In this document: in pieces, positions 1 through 8,994 of the stretch
Position numbering within the stretch: the stretch's first letter is position 1
How the letters are laid out: each line of letters opens with the position of its first letter
Origin: Myxococcales bacterium
GTDB lineage: Bacteria > Myxococcota_A > Polyangia > Haliangiales > Haliangiaceae
Direction of reading: 5' to 3'
DNA: 64,000 bases
Assembly (NCBI GenBank): GCA_016717005.1
Contig: JADJUF010000012.1
Span: forward strand, 1-64,000
Translations under genes and position numbers: made by a program
The notes under the pieces: generated by a model
Databases searched by the model: none
What the model saw: only the letters and a program-made list of their open reading frames with translations
Told to the model about the DNA's origin: nothing

Positions 1-20
1 CCGCTGCACCAACCGCATTC
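1..20 (+). repeat. left terminal inverted repeat of the IS66 element (outer 4 bases missing)
   Basis: These 20 bases match the complement of the right end (2568-2587) with about two mismatches. The match starts at the fifth base of the terminus. Confidence 0.85.
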
Positions 21-57
21 TGGCGTGACGGATGGCCGGGGCGCATCGTGAGCACCG

Positions 58-391
58 ATGACGGACACGACCAGCAGGTGGCAGAAGCGTCGCGCGGTGG
101 CGGGCGAGCGGCGAGACCGCGGAGGCGTTCAGCGCGCGTGAGGGGTTCGCGGCGAGCACGCTGCGGTGGTGGTCGTCGAGGCTGAGGCGCGAGAAGCCGC
201 CGGCATCCTCGGTCGGGATGGTGCAACTCATCCGCGTGCCCTCCGTCGCGGCAGCGCCGCCCCGGCCGGCGGCCGGCGCCGTCGTGGTCGAGTTGCTGGA
301 AGCGCGGGCGCGGCTCATCGTCGAGGCTGGCGTTGACCAAGCGACCTTGTCGACGGTGCTCGCGGCGCTCGGCGTGCGAGGTCGCGCGTGA
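58..391 (+). pseudogene. tnpA: IS66 TnpA (ORF1), helix-turn-helix accessory protein, frame-broken
   Basis: ATG at 58 starts MTDTTSRWQKR, a typical IS66 TnpA N-terminus. The family-like continuation (VARWRASGETAEAF, then SAREGFAASTLRWW, a helix-turn-helix) lies in another frame from about 89 and runs to the TGA at 389-391. That second frame has no start codon of its own before about base 218, so one base has been lost or gained near 85-89. TnpA is an accessory protein of IS66 transposition and probably binds DNA. It overlaps tnpB by 4 nt. Whether the break is a mutation, a sequencing error or recoding cannot be told from one copy. Confidence 0.75.
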
Positions 392-735
392 TCCCCGCCG
401 GCGTCGAGGTGTTCGTCGGGCTCGAGCCGATCGACCTGCGCTGGGGCTTCGACCGGCTGGCTGGGCTGGTGACCGAGCGGCTGGAGCGCGACGCGCGGTC
501 GCGGGCGTTGTTCGTGTTCTTCGGCAAGCGGCGCGACGCGCTCAAAGTGCTGTTCTTTGATGGCACGGGCCTCTGCCTGTTCTACAAGCGGCTTGACGCC
601 GGGACGTTTCGCCTGCCGCTCGCAGCCGAAGGCGAGCACACGCTGCTGATCGAGGAGCGTGCGCTCGACGACCTGCTGGACGGCGTCGATCTCGATCCAG
701 GGCCGCCTCGACCACGGCGGACGACGCGGCACTGA
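388..735 (+). CDS. tnpB: IS66 TnpB (ORF2) accessory protein
   Basis: This is a 115-residue protein with the standard IS66 Orf2 pattern: VEVFVGLEPIDLRWGFDRLA near the N-terminus, a central VFFGKRRDALKVLFFDGTG, then LCLFYKRLDAGTFRLP. These features identify the family with confidence. Start is GTG at 388, overlapping the tnpA stop (GTGA), so the two genes are translationally coupled. TnpB is needed for transposition of most IS66 elements, but its biochemical role is not well defined. The C-terminal tail (about residues 100-115, rich in P and R) is low-complexity. Confidence 0.92.
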   Translation: MIPAGVEVFVGLEPIDLRWGFDRLAGLVTERLERDARSRALFVFFGKRRDALKVLFFDGTGLCLFYKRLDAGTFRLPLAAEGEHTLLIEERALDDLLDGVDLDPGPPRPRRTTRH

Positions 736-801
736 CGATCACGCACGATTCCTGATCGCAGATCTCGACAGATCGATCGCGAGTCAGTAGGAGGAGAGTG
801 C

Positions 802-2514
802 GTGCTCGACGACTCGACGTCTCTCGATCAGGTCGCGCTCCGCGAGCGTGTCGTCGCGCTCGAGGCGCAGCTCGGCGCCGCCATGCGCGAGGCCGCCGCG
901 TACCGCGACGAACGCGACCGCCTGCGCGAGGCCTACCGGCACCTGCAACTCGAGCTCGAGCTGCAGCGCCGCCGGCTGTTCGTCGCCAAGGCGGAGCGCA
1001 TCGACACCGCGCAGCTCGACCTCGAGTTCGCGGCGACGCTCGCCAAGCTCGAGGAGGTCGCCGGCCGACTGAGCGAGGACGAGCCGCCGGCCGGCGCCGA
1101 GCCACCGCCGGCCGCCCCCAAGCGCCGGCCGACCGGGCGGCGCACGCTGCGCGACCTCGACGTGCCCGAGGAACGCATCGTCATCGTCGACCCGCTGCTC
1201 GACGGCAAGGCCGTTCGGATCGGCGCCGAGGAGACGTGCCAGATGGTCTGGCGCCGTGGCGGTATGATCCGGCTCGTGACCGTGCGCATCAAGTATCACC
1301 CGGCGGGCATGCCCACCGCCGCCGACCGCGACCCGGCGATCCGGATCGCGCCGCCGCCGTTGCAGATCCTGCCGCGCTCGATCGCCGGCCCGTCGCTGCT
1401 CGCCCACATCGCGAGCGACAAGTTCTGCGATGGCCTGCCGCTCTACCGTCAGGAGGATCGGTTCAAGCGCCTCGGCGCGCCGATCGATCGCGGCTCGATG
1501 AGCCGATGGCTCGAGGAGCTGGGCGCGATCATGGGCGGCTCGATCGTGCACGCGATGCGCACCGACGCGTTCGCGCACGCCTTCTGCCTGGCGACCGACG
1601 CGACCGGCGTCCTGGTCCAGCCGCTGCGCGACGGCGACAAGGTGCGGCGCGCGTGCCGGCGCGCGCACTTCTTCGTCCAGCTCGCCGACACCGATCACGT
1701 CTTCTTCGAGTACACGCCGAAAGAGACCTCGGCGGCCGTCGGCGAGCTGTTCCGCGGCTTCGCCGGCTACGTCCAGGCCGACGCGAAGAGCGTCTACGAC
1801 GTCCTGTTTCGGCCGCCCGACCGGCGCGGTCCGCCCGACGACGACGAGGTCGACCGAGCAGTCCGGCTCGAGGTCGGCTGCTGGAGCCACGTCCGGACCA
1901 AGTTCTGGGAGGCGGCGATCACCAAGGACGTGGTCGCGCGCGAAGGCCTCGCGCGCATCCGGCGGATCTTCGAGCTCGACCGCAGCTGGCGCGGCCGGCC
2001 ACCGGCCGAGATCAAGTCGCTCCGCGACCTCCACCTCCGCCCGCACGTCGACGCCTTCTTCGCGTGGGTCGACGTCGAGTACGAGCAGGTCAAGGCCCAG
2101 CGCGGCTTCCTCCGCACCGCGCTCGGCTACGCCCACCGCCAGCACGGCCCGCTCGTCCAGTTCTTCGACGACGGCCGGCTGCGGCTCGACAACAACGCCG
2201 CCGAGCGCGCGCTGCGCCGGATCGCCGTCGGTCGCAAGGCCTGGCTGTTCGTCGGCAGCGACGACCACGGCCAGGCCGCCGGCAACCTCCTGACCCTGGT
2301 CGCGTCGGCACGCCTCCACGGCCTCGACCCTGAGGCGTACCTGCGCGACGTCTTCCGCGTCTTCCCGCACTGGCCCCGCGACCGCTACCTCGAGCTGTGT
2401 CCCCGCGATTGGCCCGCCACCCGCGCTCGCCTCGACGCCGCCCAGCTCGACGCCGAGCTCGGCCCCCTCGACGTCCCGCCGCCGCCCTCGTCGGAGCAGC
2501 CGGCTACGCGCTGA
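802..2514 (+). CDS. tnpC: IS66 transposase TnpC (DDE family)
   Basis: This 570-residue transposase catalyses cutting and joining of the element ends. GTG 802 is chosen because a GAGGAG ribosome site lies at 791-796. The N-terminus is a coiled, charged region (about 10-75) of the zf/leucine-zipper type seen in IS66 TnpC. The DDE core follows: first Asp in LATDATGV (about 275), second in YVQADAKSVYD (about 330), and Glu in DNNAAERALR (about 470), followed by KAWLFVGSDDHGQAA. The C-terminal YLRDVFRVFPHWP segment is the usual IS66 tail. Length and motifs look intact, so this copy may be active. Confidence 0.95.
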   Translation: MLDDSTSLDQVALRERVVALEAQLGAAMREAAAYRDERDRLREAYRHLQLELELQRRRLFVAKAERIDTAQLDLEFAATLAKLEEVAGRLSEDEPPAGAEPPPAAPKRRPTGRRTLRDLDVPEERIVIVDPLLDGKAVRIGAEETCQMVWRRGGMIRLVTVRIKYHPAGMPTAADRDPAIRIAPPPLQILPRSIAGPSLLAHIASDKFCDGLPLYRQEDRFKRLGAPIDRGSMSRWLEELGAIMGGSIVHAMRTDAFAHAFCLATDATGVLVQPLRDGDKVRRACRRAHFFVQLADTDHVFFEYTPKETSAAVGELFRGFAGYVQADAKSVYDVLFRPPDRRGPPDDDEVDRAVRLEVGCWSHVRTKFWEAAITKDVVAREGLARIRRIFELDRSWRGRPPAEIKSLRDLHLRPHVDAFFAWVDVEYEQVKAQRGFLRTALGYAHRQHGPLVQFFDDGRLRLDNNAAERALRRIAVGRKAWLFVGSDDHGQAAGNLLTLVASARLHGLDPEAYLRDVFRVFPHWPRDRYLELCPRDWPATRARLDAAQLDAELGPLDVPPPPSSEQPATR

Positions 2515-2567
2515 GCAGGTCGCGGTCGTCACGCCCTCAAGCTGCCACCGCCGGCGTCAGCCGGGAA

Positions 2568-2591
2568 GGATGCGGTTCGTGCAGCGGATAC
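2568..2591 (-). repeat. right terminal inverted repeat of the IS66 element
   Basis: The complement begins GTATCC, followed by the same CCGCTGCAC core found at the window start. It lies 54 bases beyond the tnpC stop codon and marks the right boundary of the element. Confidence 0.85.
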
Positions 2592-2687
2592 GACACGTCA
2601 GCGACCTACGCAAACAGCGTCACAGCCGGGTAGCCGCCGCCGCCGCCGCCCCCGCGCGATCAGACCCGACCGCTACTGTGCCTCCCG

Positions 2688-5600
2688 ATGCGCTTGGTGG
2701 ATGGATCCTGGCGGCTGGTGGCCACCGACCTGGCGGGCCACGTCGGGTGCGCGCACCGCACGTCGCTGGCGCGGGCGCATGCCGACGGCAGCGGGGCGGG
2801 GCCGCCGTCGTTCGATCCGGTGCTCGAGATTCTCGCCGAGCGCGGCCGGGCCCACGAGGACGCGTACCGGGCGCACCTGATCGCCAGCGGGCGCAGCGTG
2901 GTCCGGCCTGGGGACGTCGCGGCGACGCGAGCGGCGATCCGCGCGGGGGCCGATGTGATCGCGCAGGCGCAGCTGGATGGCGGCCTGTGGGCGGGGGCGG
3001 CTGACTTTCTCGTGCGGGTCGACGCCGCGAGCGCGCTGGGCCCGTGGGCCTACGAGATCCACGAGGCCAAGCTGGCCACCGAGACCCGCACCGGCGCGCT
3101 GTTGCAGCTGTGCGTGTACGCCGAGCTCCTGGCGGCCGAGCAGGGCGTGCCGCCGCCGCGCCTGCGCATCGTCGCGCCCGGCGATGGCGACGATGGGCCG
3201 TTCCTCTTCGACGATCATCGCTTCGATGAGTACGGGGCCGCGTACCGGCGGTGGCGGGCCGAACTCGAGGCCGTGGTGGTGACGCCGGTGCCGACCTACC
3301 CCGAGCCGTGCGCGGCCTGCGACACCTGCCCGTGGTTCCGCGCCTGCGACGCGCGCTGGCACACCGACGATCACCTGGCCCTGGTCGCGGGTGGCGGCCG
3401 CCCGCAGCGCCGCGAGCTGGGGCGTCGACGCATCGAGACGGTCACCGCACTCGCCGCCGAGCCGCGTCCGCTCACCTGGCGTCCGGTGTACGGCAGCGTC
3501 AACACCTACGAGGTCCTCGCGCACCAGGCCGCGCTCCAGGTGGCCGCGCGGGCGGTGCCGGTGCCGCCGGTCGAGGCCTTGCCGGTCGAGCCCGACCGCG
3601 GCCTCGCGCGCCTGCCCGCGCCCGACATCGGCGATGTCTTCCTGGACCTCGAGGGCGATCTGTTCATCGGCCGCCGCGGTCAGGAGTACCTGTTCGGCTG
3701 GGTCGCCCGCGACGGCGACACCTGGCGCTACCACAGCCGCTGGGCCGACGACGCGAGCGGCGAGCGCGGCGCCCTGGCCGACTGGTTCGCGTGGCTCGAG
3801 CCGCGCCTCGCGGCCCACCCGGGCCTGCACGTCTATCACTACGCGCCGTACGAGCCGGCGGCGTTGCGCCGGCTGGTCGGCATGACCGGCGTCGGCGCCG
3901 CGCTCATGGACCGCCTGCTGCGCGAGCACCGCTTCGTCGACCTGATGACCGTCACCCGCCAGGCCCTGCGCATCGGCGTCGAGTCGTACGGCTTGAAGCC
4001 GCTCGAGGCGGTGACCGGCTACGCCCGGGCGGTCGAGCTCGAGGACGCGCGCCTCGACCTGCGGCGCGTGCGCGTGCTGCTCCAGCGCGGCGACCCGGGC
4101 GCCATCGCGCCCGCCTGGCGCGCCACGGTCATCGGGTACAACGAGGACGATTGCCGCTCGGCGCTGGCCCTGCGCGACTACCTGGAGGCGTGGCGGGCGA
4201 CGCTGATCGCGGACGGCGTCGGGGGGCCGCGCCCGGTCGTGAACGTGCCCGAGCGCAGCGAGGAGAGCGAGGGCCTGCGGGCCGACATCGCGGCGTGCGA
4301 GGCGCGCCTGCGCGCGCGGGCCGCGGACGAGGATGGCGACGCCGCTGTCGCGCTCGCGCGCATCGCCGACCTGGTCGCCTGGTACCAGCGCGAGGCGTCG
4401 ATCGCCTGGGGCGAGTTCTTCCGGCGGGCAGACAGCGACGACGACCAGCGGTTCGACGATCCCAAGTCCCTGGCCGGGCTCGAGTTCATCGAGACGGTCG
4501 CGCGCGTCGGCAAGCAGCGCAGCGATCGCGAGCGCTACCGCTTCCCGGCCCAGGACGTCACCATCGAGGACGACTCCGACGCGTACGTCGATGCCGGAAC
4601 TGGCATCGGGCGCATCGACAGCATCGACCTGGACGCCCGCACGGTCGTCATATCGCGCAAGGATGGCGGCGCCGCACCGCTCACCTCGCTGGTCACGAAG
4701 CACATCGTCGGAGCCAGGCCCAAGGACCGCGAGCTCCTGCGCATCGGCGTCGACCTCGCCGAGCGCGGCGTGCCTGCCGACCGCGCGCCCTCGCTGGTGC
4801 GCGACCTGCTGCTCGCGCGCGCGCCGCGCGGCGTCCCGGTCGTCGGTGGCAGCCTGGTGCGCCCAGACGAGGCGCCGGCCGACGCGTGCGTCCGCATCGT
4901 CGGCGGGCTGCGCGGCGCCGTGCTGCCCATCCAGGGTCCGCCCGGCACCGGCAAGACCACCACGGCGGCCGCGATGATCCTCGCGCTCATTCGCGCCGGT
5001 CGCCGCGTCGGAGTGACGGCGACCAGCCACCCGGTCATCGCCCACCTGGTCGCGAAGGTCCTGGAGCGCGCGCGGGCCGACGGCGGCCGCATTCCCGTCG
5101 CGGCGCTGCGCACCGACGGCGAGGCTCGCGCCGATGGCATCGAGACCATCGGCAGCGCCGAGAAGGCCGATGACCGGGTCGGAACGCTCGACCTGCTCGG
5201 CGCCACCACCTGGCAGTGGGCGCGGCCCACGATGGCCGCCCGCGTCGACGTGCTGTTCATCGACGAGGCCGGCCAGATGTCCCTGGCCGACGCGCTCGTC
5301 GCGTGTGCCGCCACTGACAGCCTCGTGCTCGTCGGCGACCCCCAGCAGCTCGAGCAGCCCATCGCCGGCAGCCACCCCGACGGCGCCGCCGTCTCGGTCC
5401 TCGAGCACCTGCTCGCGGGCCGCGCGACGATCGCCCCTGACCGCGGCGTGCTGCTGGACGCCACGCACCGCCTCCACCCACGCCTGTGCGCGTTCACCAG
5501 CGAGCAGTACTACGAGGGGCGCCTCGTGCCCGGCCCCGCCGTGGCGCGCCAGCGCGTGCGCGTCCCTGGCGTGACCGCGCTCGACGCCTGCGGCGCGTTC

Positions 5601-6095
5601 TGGCTGCCCGTCGATCACGAGGGCCGTCGTGGGCGCAGCAGCGAGGAGGCCGAGGCCGTGGCCGCGCTGCTCGAGCGAATGCTCGGCGGCCGCGGCGGGG
5701 CCACCTGGATCGGCCCCACCGGCGCGCCCGCGCCGCTGCGCCCCAGCGACGTCGTCGTCATGGCCCCGTACAACGCCCAGGTCGACGAGCTCGCGCGGAC
5801 CTTGCAGCGCCGCGGCCTCGGCGACGTCGTGGTCAGCACCGTCGACAAGTTCCAGGGCCGCGAGGCCGCGATCGCCCTGTACTCGCTCGCCGCGTCGACC
5901 GCCGAGGACGCGCCCCGCGGCATGGACTTCCTCTACAGCCGCAACCGCCTCAACGTCGCCACCTCACGCGCCCGCTGCGCCGCCGTGGTCGTCGCCAGCC
6001 CCCGCCTCTTGCGCGCCGAGTGCCGCACGCCCGCCCAGCTGCGCCTGGTGAGCGGCCTGTGCCGCTGGGTCGAGGTGGCCGGGCGGGTGGGGTAG
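2688..6095 (+). CDS. TM0106-family RecB-like nuclease fused to an SF1 (Upf1/DNA2-like) helicase
   Basis: A 1135-residue nuclease-helicase. The N-terminal RecB/Cas4-like nuclease shows D106, E126-A-K128 and Q140...Y144. Cysteines C21, C208, C211, C214 and C220 are spaced like a Cas4/AddB-type iron-sulfur cluster. A second exonuclease-like region (FLDLEGD, about 318-330) resembles the YprB/RNase H-like domain of this family. The helicase core has Walker A GPPGTGKTTT (about 748), Walker B FIDEAGQM (about 855), VGDPQQLEQP and a C-terminal SRNRLNVATSRARC. The domain order is typical of DNA repair or defence nuclease-helicases. It stands alone between two IS remnants, and no partner gene is coupled to it. 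Confidence 0.88.
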   Translation: MRLVDGSWRLVATDLAGHVGCAHRTSLARAHADGSGAGPPSFDPVLEILAERGRAHEDAYRAHLIASGRSVVRPGDVAATRAAIRAGADVIAQAQLDGGLWAGAADFLVRVDAASALGPWAYEIHEAKLATETRTGALLQLCVYAELLAAEQGVPPPRLRIVAPGDGDDGPFLFDDHRFDEYGAAYRRWRAELEAVVVTPVPTYPEPCAACDTCPWFRACDARWHTDDHLALVAGGGRPQRRELGRRRIETVTALAAEPRPLTWRPVYGSVNTYEVLAHQAALQVAARAVPVPPVEALPVEPDRGLARLPAPDIGDVFLDLEGDLFIGRRGQEYLFGWVARDGDTWRYHSRWADDASGERGALADWFAWLEPRLAAHPGLHVYHYAPYEPAALRRLVGMTGVGAALMDRLLREHRFVDLMTVTRQALRIGVESYGLKPLEAVTGYARAVELEDARLDLRRVRVLLQRGDPGAIAPAWRATVIGYNEDDCRSALALRDYLEAWRATLIADGVGGPRPVVNVPERSEESEGLRADIAACEARLRARAADEDGDAAVALARIADLVAWYQREASIAWGEFFRRADSDDDQRFDDPKSLAGLEFIETVARVGKQRSDRERYRFPAQDVTIEDDSDAYVDAGTGIGRIDSIDLDARTVVISRKDGGAAPLTSLVTKHIVGARPKDRELLRIGVDLAERGVPADRAPSLVRDLLLARAPRGVPVVGGSLVRPDEAPADACVRIVGGLRGAVLPIQGPPGTGKTTTAAAMILALIRAGRRVGVTATSHPVIAHLVAKVLERARADGGRIPVAALRTDGEARADGIETIGSAEKADDRVGTLDLLGATTWQWARPTMAARVDVLFIDEAGQMSLADALVACAATDSLVLVGDPQQLEQPIAGSHPDGAAVSVLEHLLAGRATIAPDRGVLLDATHRLHPRLCAFTSEQYYEGRLVPGPAVARQRVRVPGVTALDACGAFWLPVDHEGRRGRSSEEAEAVAALLERMLGGRGGATWIGPTGAPAPLRPSDVVVMAPYNAQVDELARTLQRRGLGDVVVSTVDKFQGREAAIALYSLAASTAEDAPRGMDFLYSRNRLNVATSRARCAAVVVASPRLLRAECRTPAQLRLVSGLCRWVEVAGRVG

Positions 6096-6179
6096 GGCGT
6101 CTTGACGATCGGGCTCATTGACGAGGCCGGCCAGGCTGCGCCAGATCGGCCGCGAACGGACCTGGACGCGCGCGCTTGT

Positions 6180-6541
6180 TCACTGACGCCGGCACCGTGT
6201 GCAGGTCCAGCGACGATGATCGCTCAGGGCGCCCGACGAGCCGTCGAAGCGACGCGGTCCCGCGCGGTCCACAACGCCTCGAGTCGCCGACGAATGAAGC
6301 GCGCGCGCCATTCGCAGACGGTCTGGGGGCTCGTTCGAAGCCGCGCAGCGATCTCGACGCTCGCGACGCCGCCGGCGGCCATCAGGATGATTCGTGCACG
6401 GAGTCCGACAGCGGCTGGCGTCGCGCCCGTCAACCGCGACCACGACGACAGCGTGCGGCGCTCCGCGGCGGTGAGCACCACGGGGGCTACGGGGCGTCCT
6501 CGCGTCGCAGACTTCTTCAAGGCAGCACGTTCGACAGCCAA
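6180..6541 (-). pseudogene. IS630-family transposase, N-terminal remnant
   Basis: Read on the minus strand from ATG 6541, the first 85 or so residues match the N-terminus of IS630-type transposases. There is a basic leader (MAVERAALKKSATRGRPV), then LTAAERRTL, LRARIILMAAGGVASVEIA and the helix-turn-helix RTSPQTVCEWRARFIRRRLE. After about 6260 the family sequence is lost in all frames, and the DDE catalytic domain is absent. This is a decayed fragment left between the helicase and the metallo-beta-lactamase gene. No complete inverted repeats were identified around it. Confidence 0.75.
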
Positions 6542-6602
6542 GGATACCCGCGGGTTAGCGGCGTTTCCAGGAAACGTCGGGCGTGCCCGGTATTAATCCC
6601 CC

Positions 6603-7856
6603 ATGGGACTTTCCTGTCGCATCCACCGGGGCGCCCACGAGATCGGCGGCAACTGCATCGAGCTCGAGTCGGGCGGGGCGCGCATCGTGCTCGACCTCGG
6701 CCGCCCGATCACCGCGGCGGAGGGCACCGATGTGCCGCTGCCGCCGGTGCGCGGGTTCGACGGCAACGATCCGTCACTGCTCGGCGTCGTGCTCTCGCAC
6801 CCGCACCCGGATCACTACGGGCTGATGTCGAAGCTCGCCCCGTCGGTTCCGATCTTCATGGGCGAGGCCGCCAGCCGGATCCTCGCGGAGGCCGCGTTCT
6901 TCACCCCGGGCGGACTCGCGACCGCGCCGCGGGGCTACCTGCGTCACCGCGTGCCCTTCGACCTCGGCCCGTTCCGGATCACGCCGTTCCTCAACGACCA
7001 CTCGGCGTTCGACGCGTACTCGCTCCTGGTCGAGGCGGACGGCCGTCGGCTGTTCTACACCGGCGACATCCGCGCGCACGGGCGCAAGGCGCGGCTGTTC
7101 GAGGAGTTGCTGCGGCGGCCGCCCGACCGCGTCGACGTGTTGCTCATGGAGGGCACCCACGTGCGCGCCGACTCGGACGGCCGCGCGCGCGGCCCCTCCG
7201 AGCGCGACGTCGAGGCCGCGTGCGCTGACACGTTCGCGTCCACCCGCGGCATGGCCCTCGCGCTGTACTCGGCGCAGAACATCGACCGCCTGGTCACCAT
7301 GTACCGCGCGGCGCTGCGCACCGGTCGAGACCTGATCATCGACCTCTACACCGCCGCGATCGCCGCCGCGACCGGCCTGGCGTCGATCCCGCAAGCGGGC
7401 TGGCCGCGCGTCCGCGTGTTCCTCCCCAATGCACAGAAGGCCAAGGTCCTCAGGCACCGCGCGTTCGCCCGGACCGACGCCGTCCGCGACCGGCGCATCT
7501 ACGCAGACGAGCTCCGCGATCGGCGCGACCAGCTGGTGATGACGTTCCGGGCCTCGATGGCCAACGAGCTCGCCGCCACCGGCTGCCTCGACGACGCCGT
7601 CGCCGTCTGGTCGATGTGGCCCGGGTACCTGCGCGAACCGTCGGGGGTCGCGCTGGAGGCGACCTTCGAGGCCCACGGCATCCCGATGCACATCCACCAC
7701 GCCAGCGGCCACGCGTTCATACCCGACCTGCAGCGCCTGGTCGGGGCGATCGCACCTGAGCGGGTCGTGCCGATCCACAGCTTCGCCGGGGATCGGTTTG
7801 CGGCGTTCTTTCCACGTGTCGCGCAACAGGCCGACGGCGCTTGGTGGGATACTTGA
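6603..7856 (+). CDS. metallo-beta-lactamase-fold hydrolase, RNase J-like
   Basis: This 417-residue protein has a metallo-beta-lactamase fold. The metal-binding signature H66-P-H68-P-D70-H71 follows the strand LLGVVLS. Further metal ligands are likely in NDHSAFDAY (H133) and FYTGDIRAHG. The opening RGAHEIGGNCIELE is characteristic of RNase J/beta-CASP-type nucleases, and a later histidine pair (HIHHASGHAF, about 370) fits the C-terminal metal-binding part. The likely role is RNA or nucleic-acid processing, but the exact substrate cannot be read from sequence. The gene stands alone, with the IS630 fragment upstream and the broken gene downstream. Confidence 0.8.
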   Translation: MGLSCRIHRGAHEIGGNCIELESGGARIVLDLGRPITAAEGTDVPLPPVRGFDGNDPSLLGVVLSHPHPDHYGLMSKLAPSVPIFMGEAASRILAEAAFFTPGGLATAPRGYLRHRVPFDLGPFRITPFLNDHSAFDAYSLLVEADGRRLFYTGDIRAHGRKARLFEELLRRPPDRVDVLLMEGTHVRADSDGRARGPSERDVEAACADTFASTRGMALALYSAQNIDRLVTMYRAALRTGRDLIIDLYTAAIAAATGLASIPQAGWPRVRVFLPNAQKAKVLRHRAFARTDAVRDRRIYADELRDRRDQLVMTFRASMANELAATGCLDDAVAVWSMWPGYLREPSGVALEATFEAHGIPMHIHHASGHAFIPDLQRLVGAIAPERVVPIHSFAGDRFAAFFPRVAQQADGAWWDT

Positions 7857-7864
7857 GAGACCTC

Positions 7865-8994
7865 ATGCGCACCGCCCAAGGGATCATCGACGACGTTCGC
7901 GACGAACTGTTGACAGCCGGTGAGGCGAGATCAGGCAGCGTCGCAAGACGATCGCTCGCCTGGTTGAGGCACGTGAGCGGTGGCCAGGCGTCACTTCGCT
8001 CCTTCTGCGACGCGAAGGCATGCACTTCACGATCGACCAGAGCCAGATGCTGAAGGCCAACAAGTCGCTCTCCCTGAAGCTGCTCGTGCTCGGCCACCAC
8101 GTCGCCATCCTGAAGTTCTTCCCTGACGGCAAGCGGTCGCCGGAGGTGACGGTACGAAGGGATGAGATCGCCGCCCACGGGATCGGCGCCCCCGATGAGC
8201 CCATGCAATGGTCGGGAAACGCCAAGCACGCAGCTCTGCTGCGAACGTTCATCGCCTCGTGCAACGCCAAGCTGTCAGCTCGCACGGCAGAGTTGCAGGT
8301 ACAGCTGCAGCTCGTCGACCGGTTGCGAGGCCCGAAGGCCGGCGACCGCGCGGTCTCCAACCTGCAGCCCGTGGTGCCCTTCCGGGTTTCCGACTGAACT
8401 CGCCACAGTCGTTGACCAACGCGGGAACTCCGCCACGGGCAACATGGACATCCTGGCGCGCACCGGCCGCGGGCCTGCCGGCGGCCAGTTCGTCGTACTC
8501 GAGCTGAAGAAGCCCAAGCTCCCCAAGAAGGACGTCGCTGCCGCTTTCGAACAAGCGATCGGATACGCGGCCGCCCTCACGTTCGAGGCGAACGGATTCG
8601 ACGAGGCGAAGCCCATCGACGAAGTTGTGCACTACCGCCGCCTCTTCTCACGCTAGGCCGGTACTGGCGCCGACTACACCAACAAGCCGCTGGTCGCGCA
8701 TGCAGCTGTCGTTCTCCACCGCGGCAACAGCGACGATGCGAAGCGCGTGCTCGAAGCACTCGAGCTCAAGGGCACCCACCACAGGCGCGCGGCAAGGGGC
8801 TCGCGGTCGGCGCGTTGGTGTACGACGCGAAACTATCGGGCAAGCAGTGGGTGCTCGGCGACATCGCGTGGCTCGAGCACGCGGGCTCGTGGCGGCCCTG
8901 ACGTCGCGACTACATTGACAGGTCGTATCCGCTGCACGCGGGTTGGGTGAGGTGGCAGCGCGACGGCACAGTCGCCGCCCTACGCACCGACTAG
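7865..8994 (+). pseudogene. broken gene with a PD-(D/E)XK-like segment
   Basis: Good coding sequence continues across this stretch only by changing frame several times. It starts MRTAQGIIDDVRDELLTAGE (7865), shifts near 7925 to a frame with MHFTIDQSQMLKANKSLSLK and LQPVVPFRVS, and shifts near 8392 to a frame with GNMDILARTGRG and FVVLELKKPKLPKKD. It shifts again near 8652 (YTNKPLVAHAAVVLHRGN) and near 8795 (GLAVGALVYDAKLSGKQW), and has an in-frame stop near 8898. D...ELKK resembles a PD-(D/E)XK nuclease core, so a nuclease of about 375 residues is plausible, but the family is not recognised. The 3' end overlaps the convergent DUF2357 gene by 15 nt. Confidence 0.6.

Larger units (their letters stand above)
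1..2591 (+). mobile_element. IS66-family insertion sequence, nearly complete
   Basis: Three genes in the order tnpA-tnpB-tnpC lie between matching terminal inverted repeats, the standard IS66 layout. Read inward from base 2591 on the minus strand, the right end starts GTATCCGCTGCACGAACCGC. The first bases of the window match this from its fifth base (CCGCTGCACCAACCGC), so only about four bases of the left end are missing. IS66 elements normally duplicate 8 bp of target. This cannot be tested because the left flank is outside the window. tnpB and tnpC are intact, while tnpA carries a frame break. Confidence 0.9.

Noticed and set aside
784..2532. Long open frame antisense to tnpC (about 580 codons)
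   Set aside because: It is an artefact of high GC. Its codon third positions are poor, and the plus-strand transposase has clear DDE motifs.
2673..5618. Very long minus-strand frame over the helicase
   Set aside because: It mirrors a well-supported SF1 helicase gene and has no family resemblance of its own.
6102..6596. Plus-strand frame over the IS630 remnant
   Set aside because: The minus strand carries the recognisable transposase helix-turn-helix; the plus frame is its shadow.
8925..8938. GTATCCGCTGCACG, identical to the first 14 bases of the IS66 terminus
   Set aside because: It lies inside coding sequence (SYPLHAGW) at the end of the broken gene. The match stops after 14 bases, so it is probably chance or a shared GC-rich word, not an IS end.
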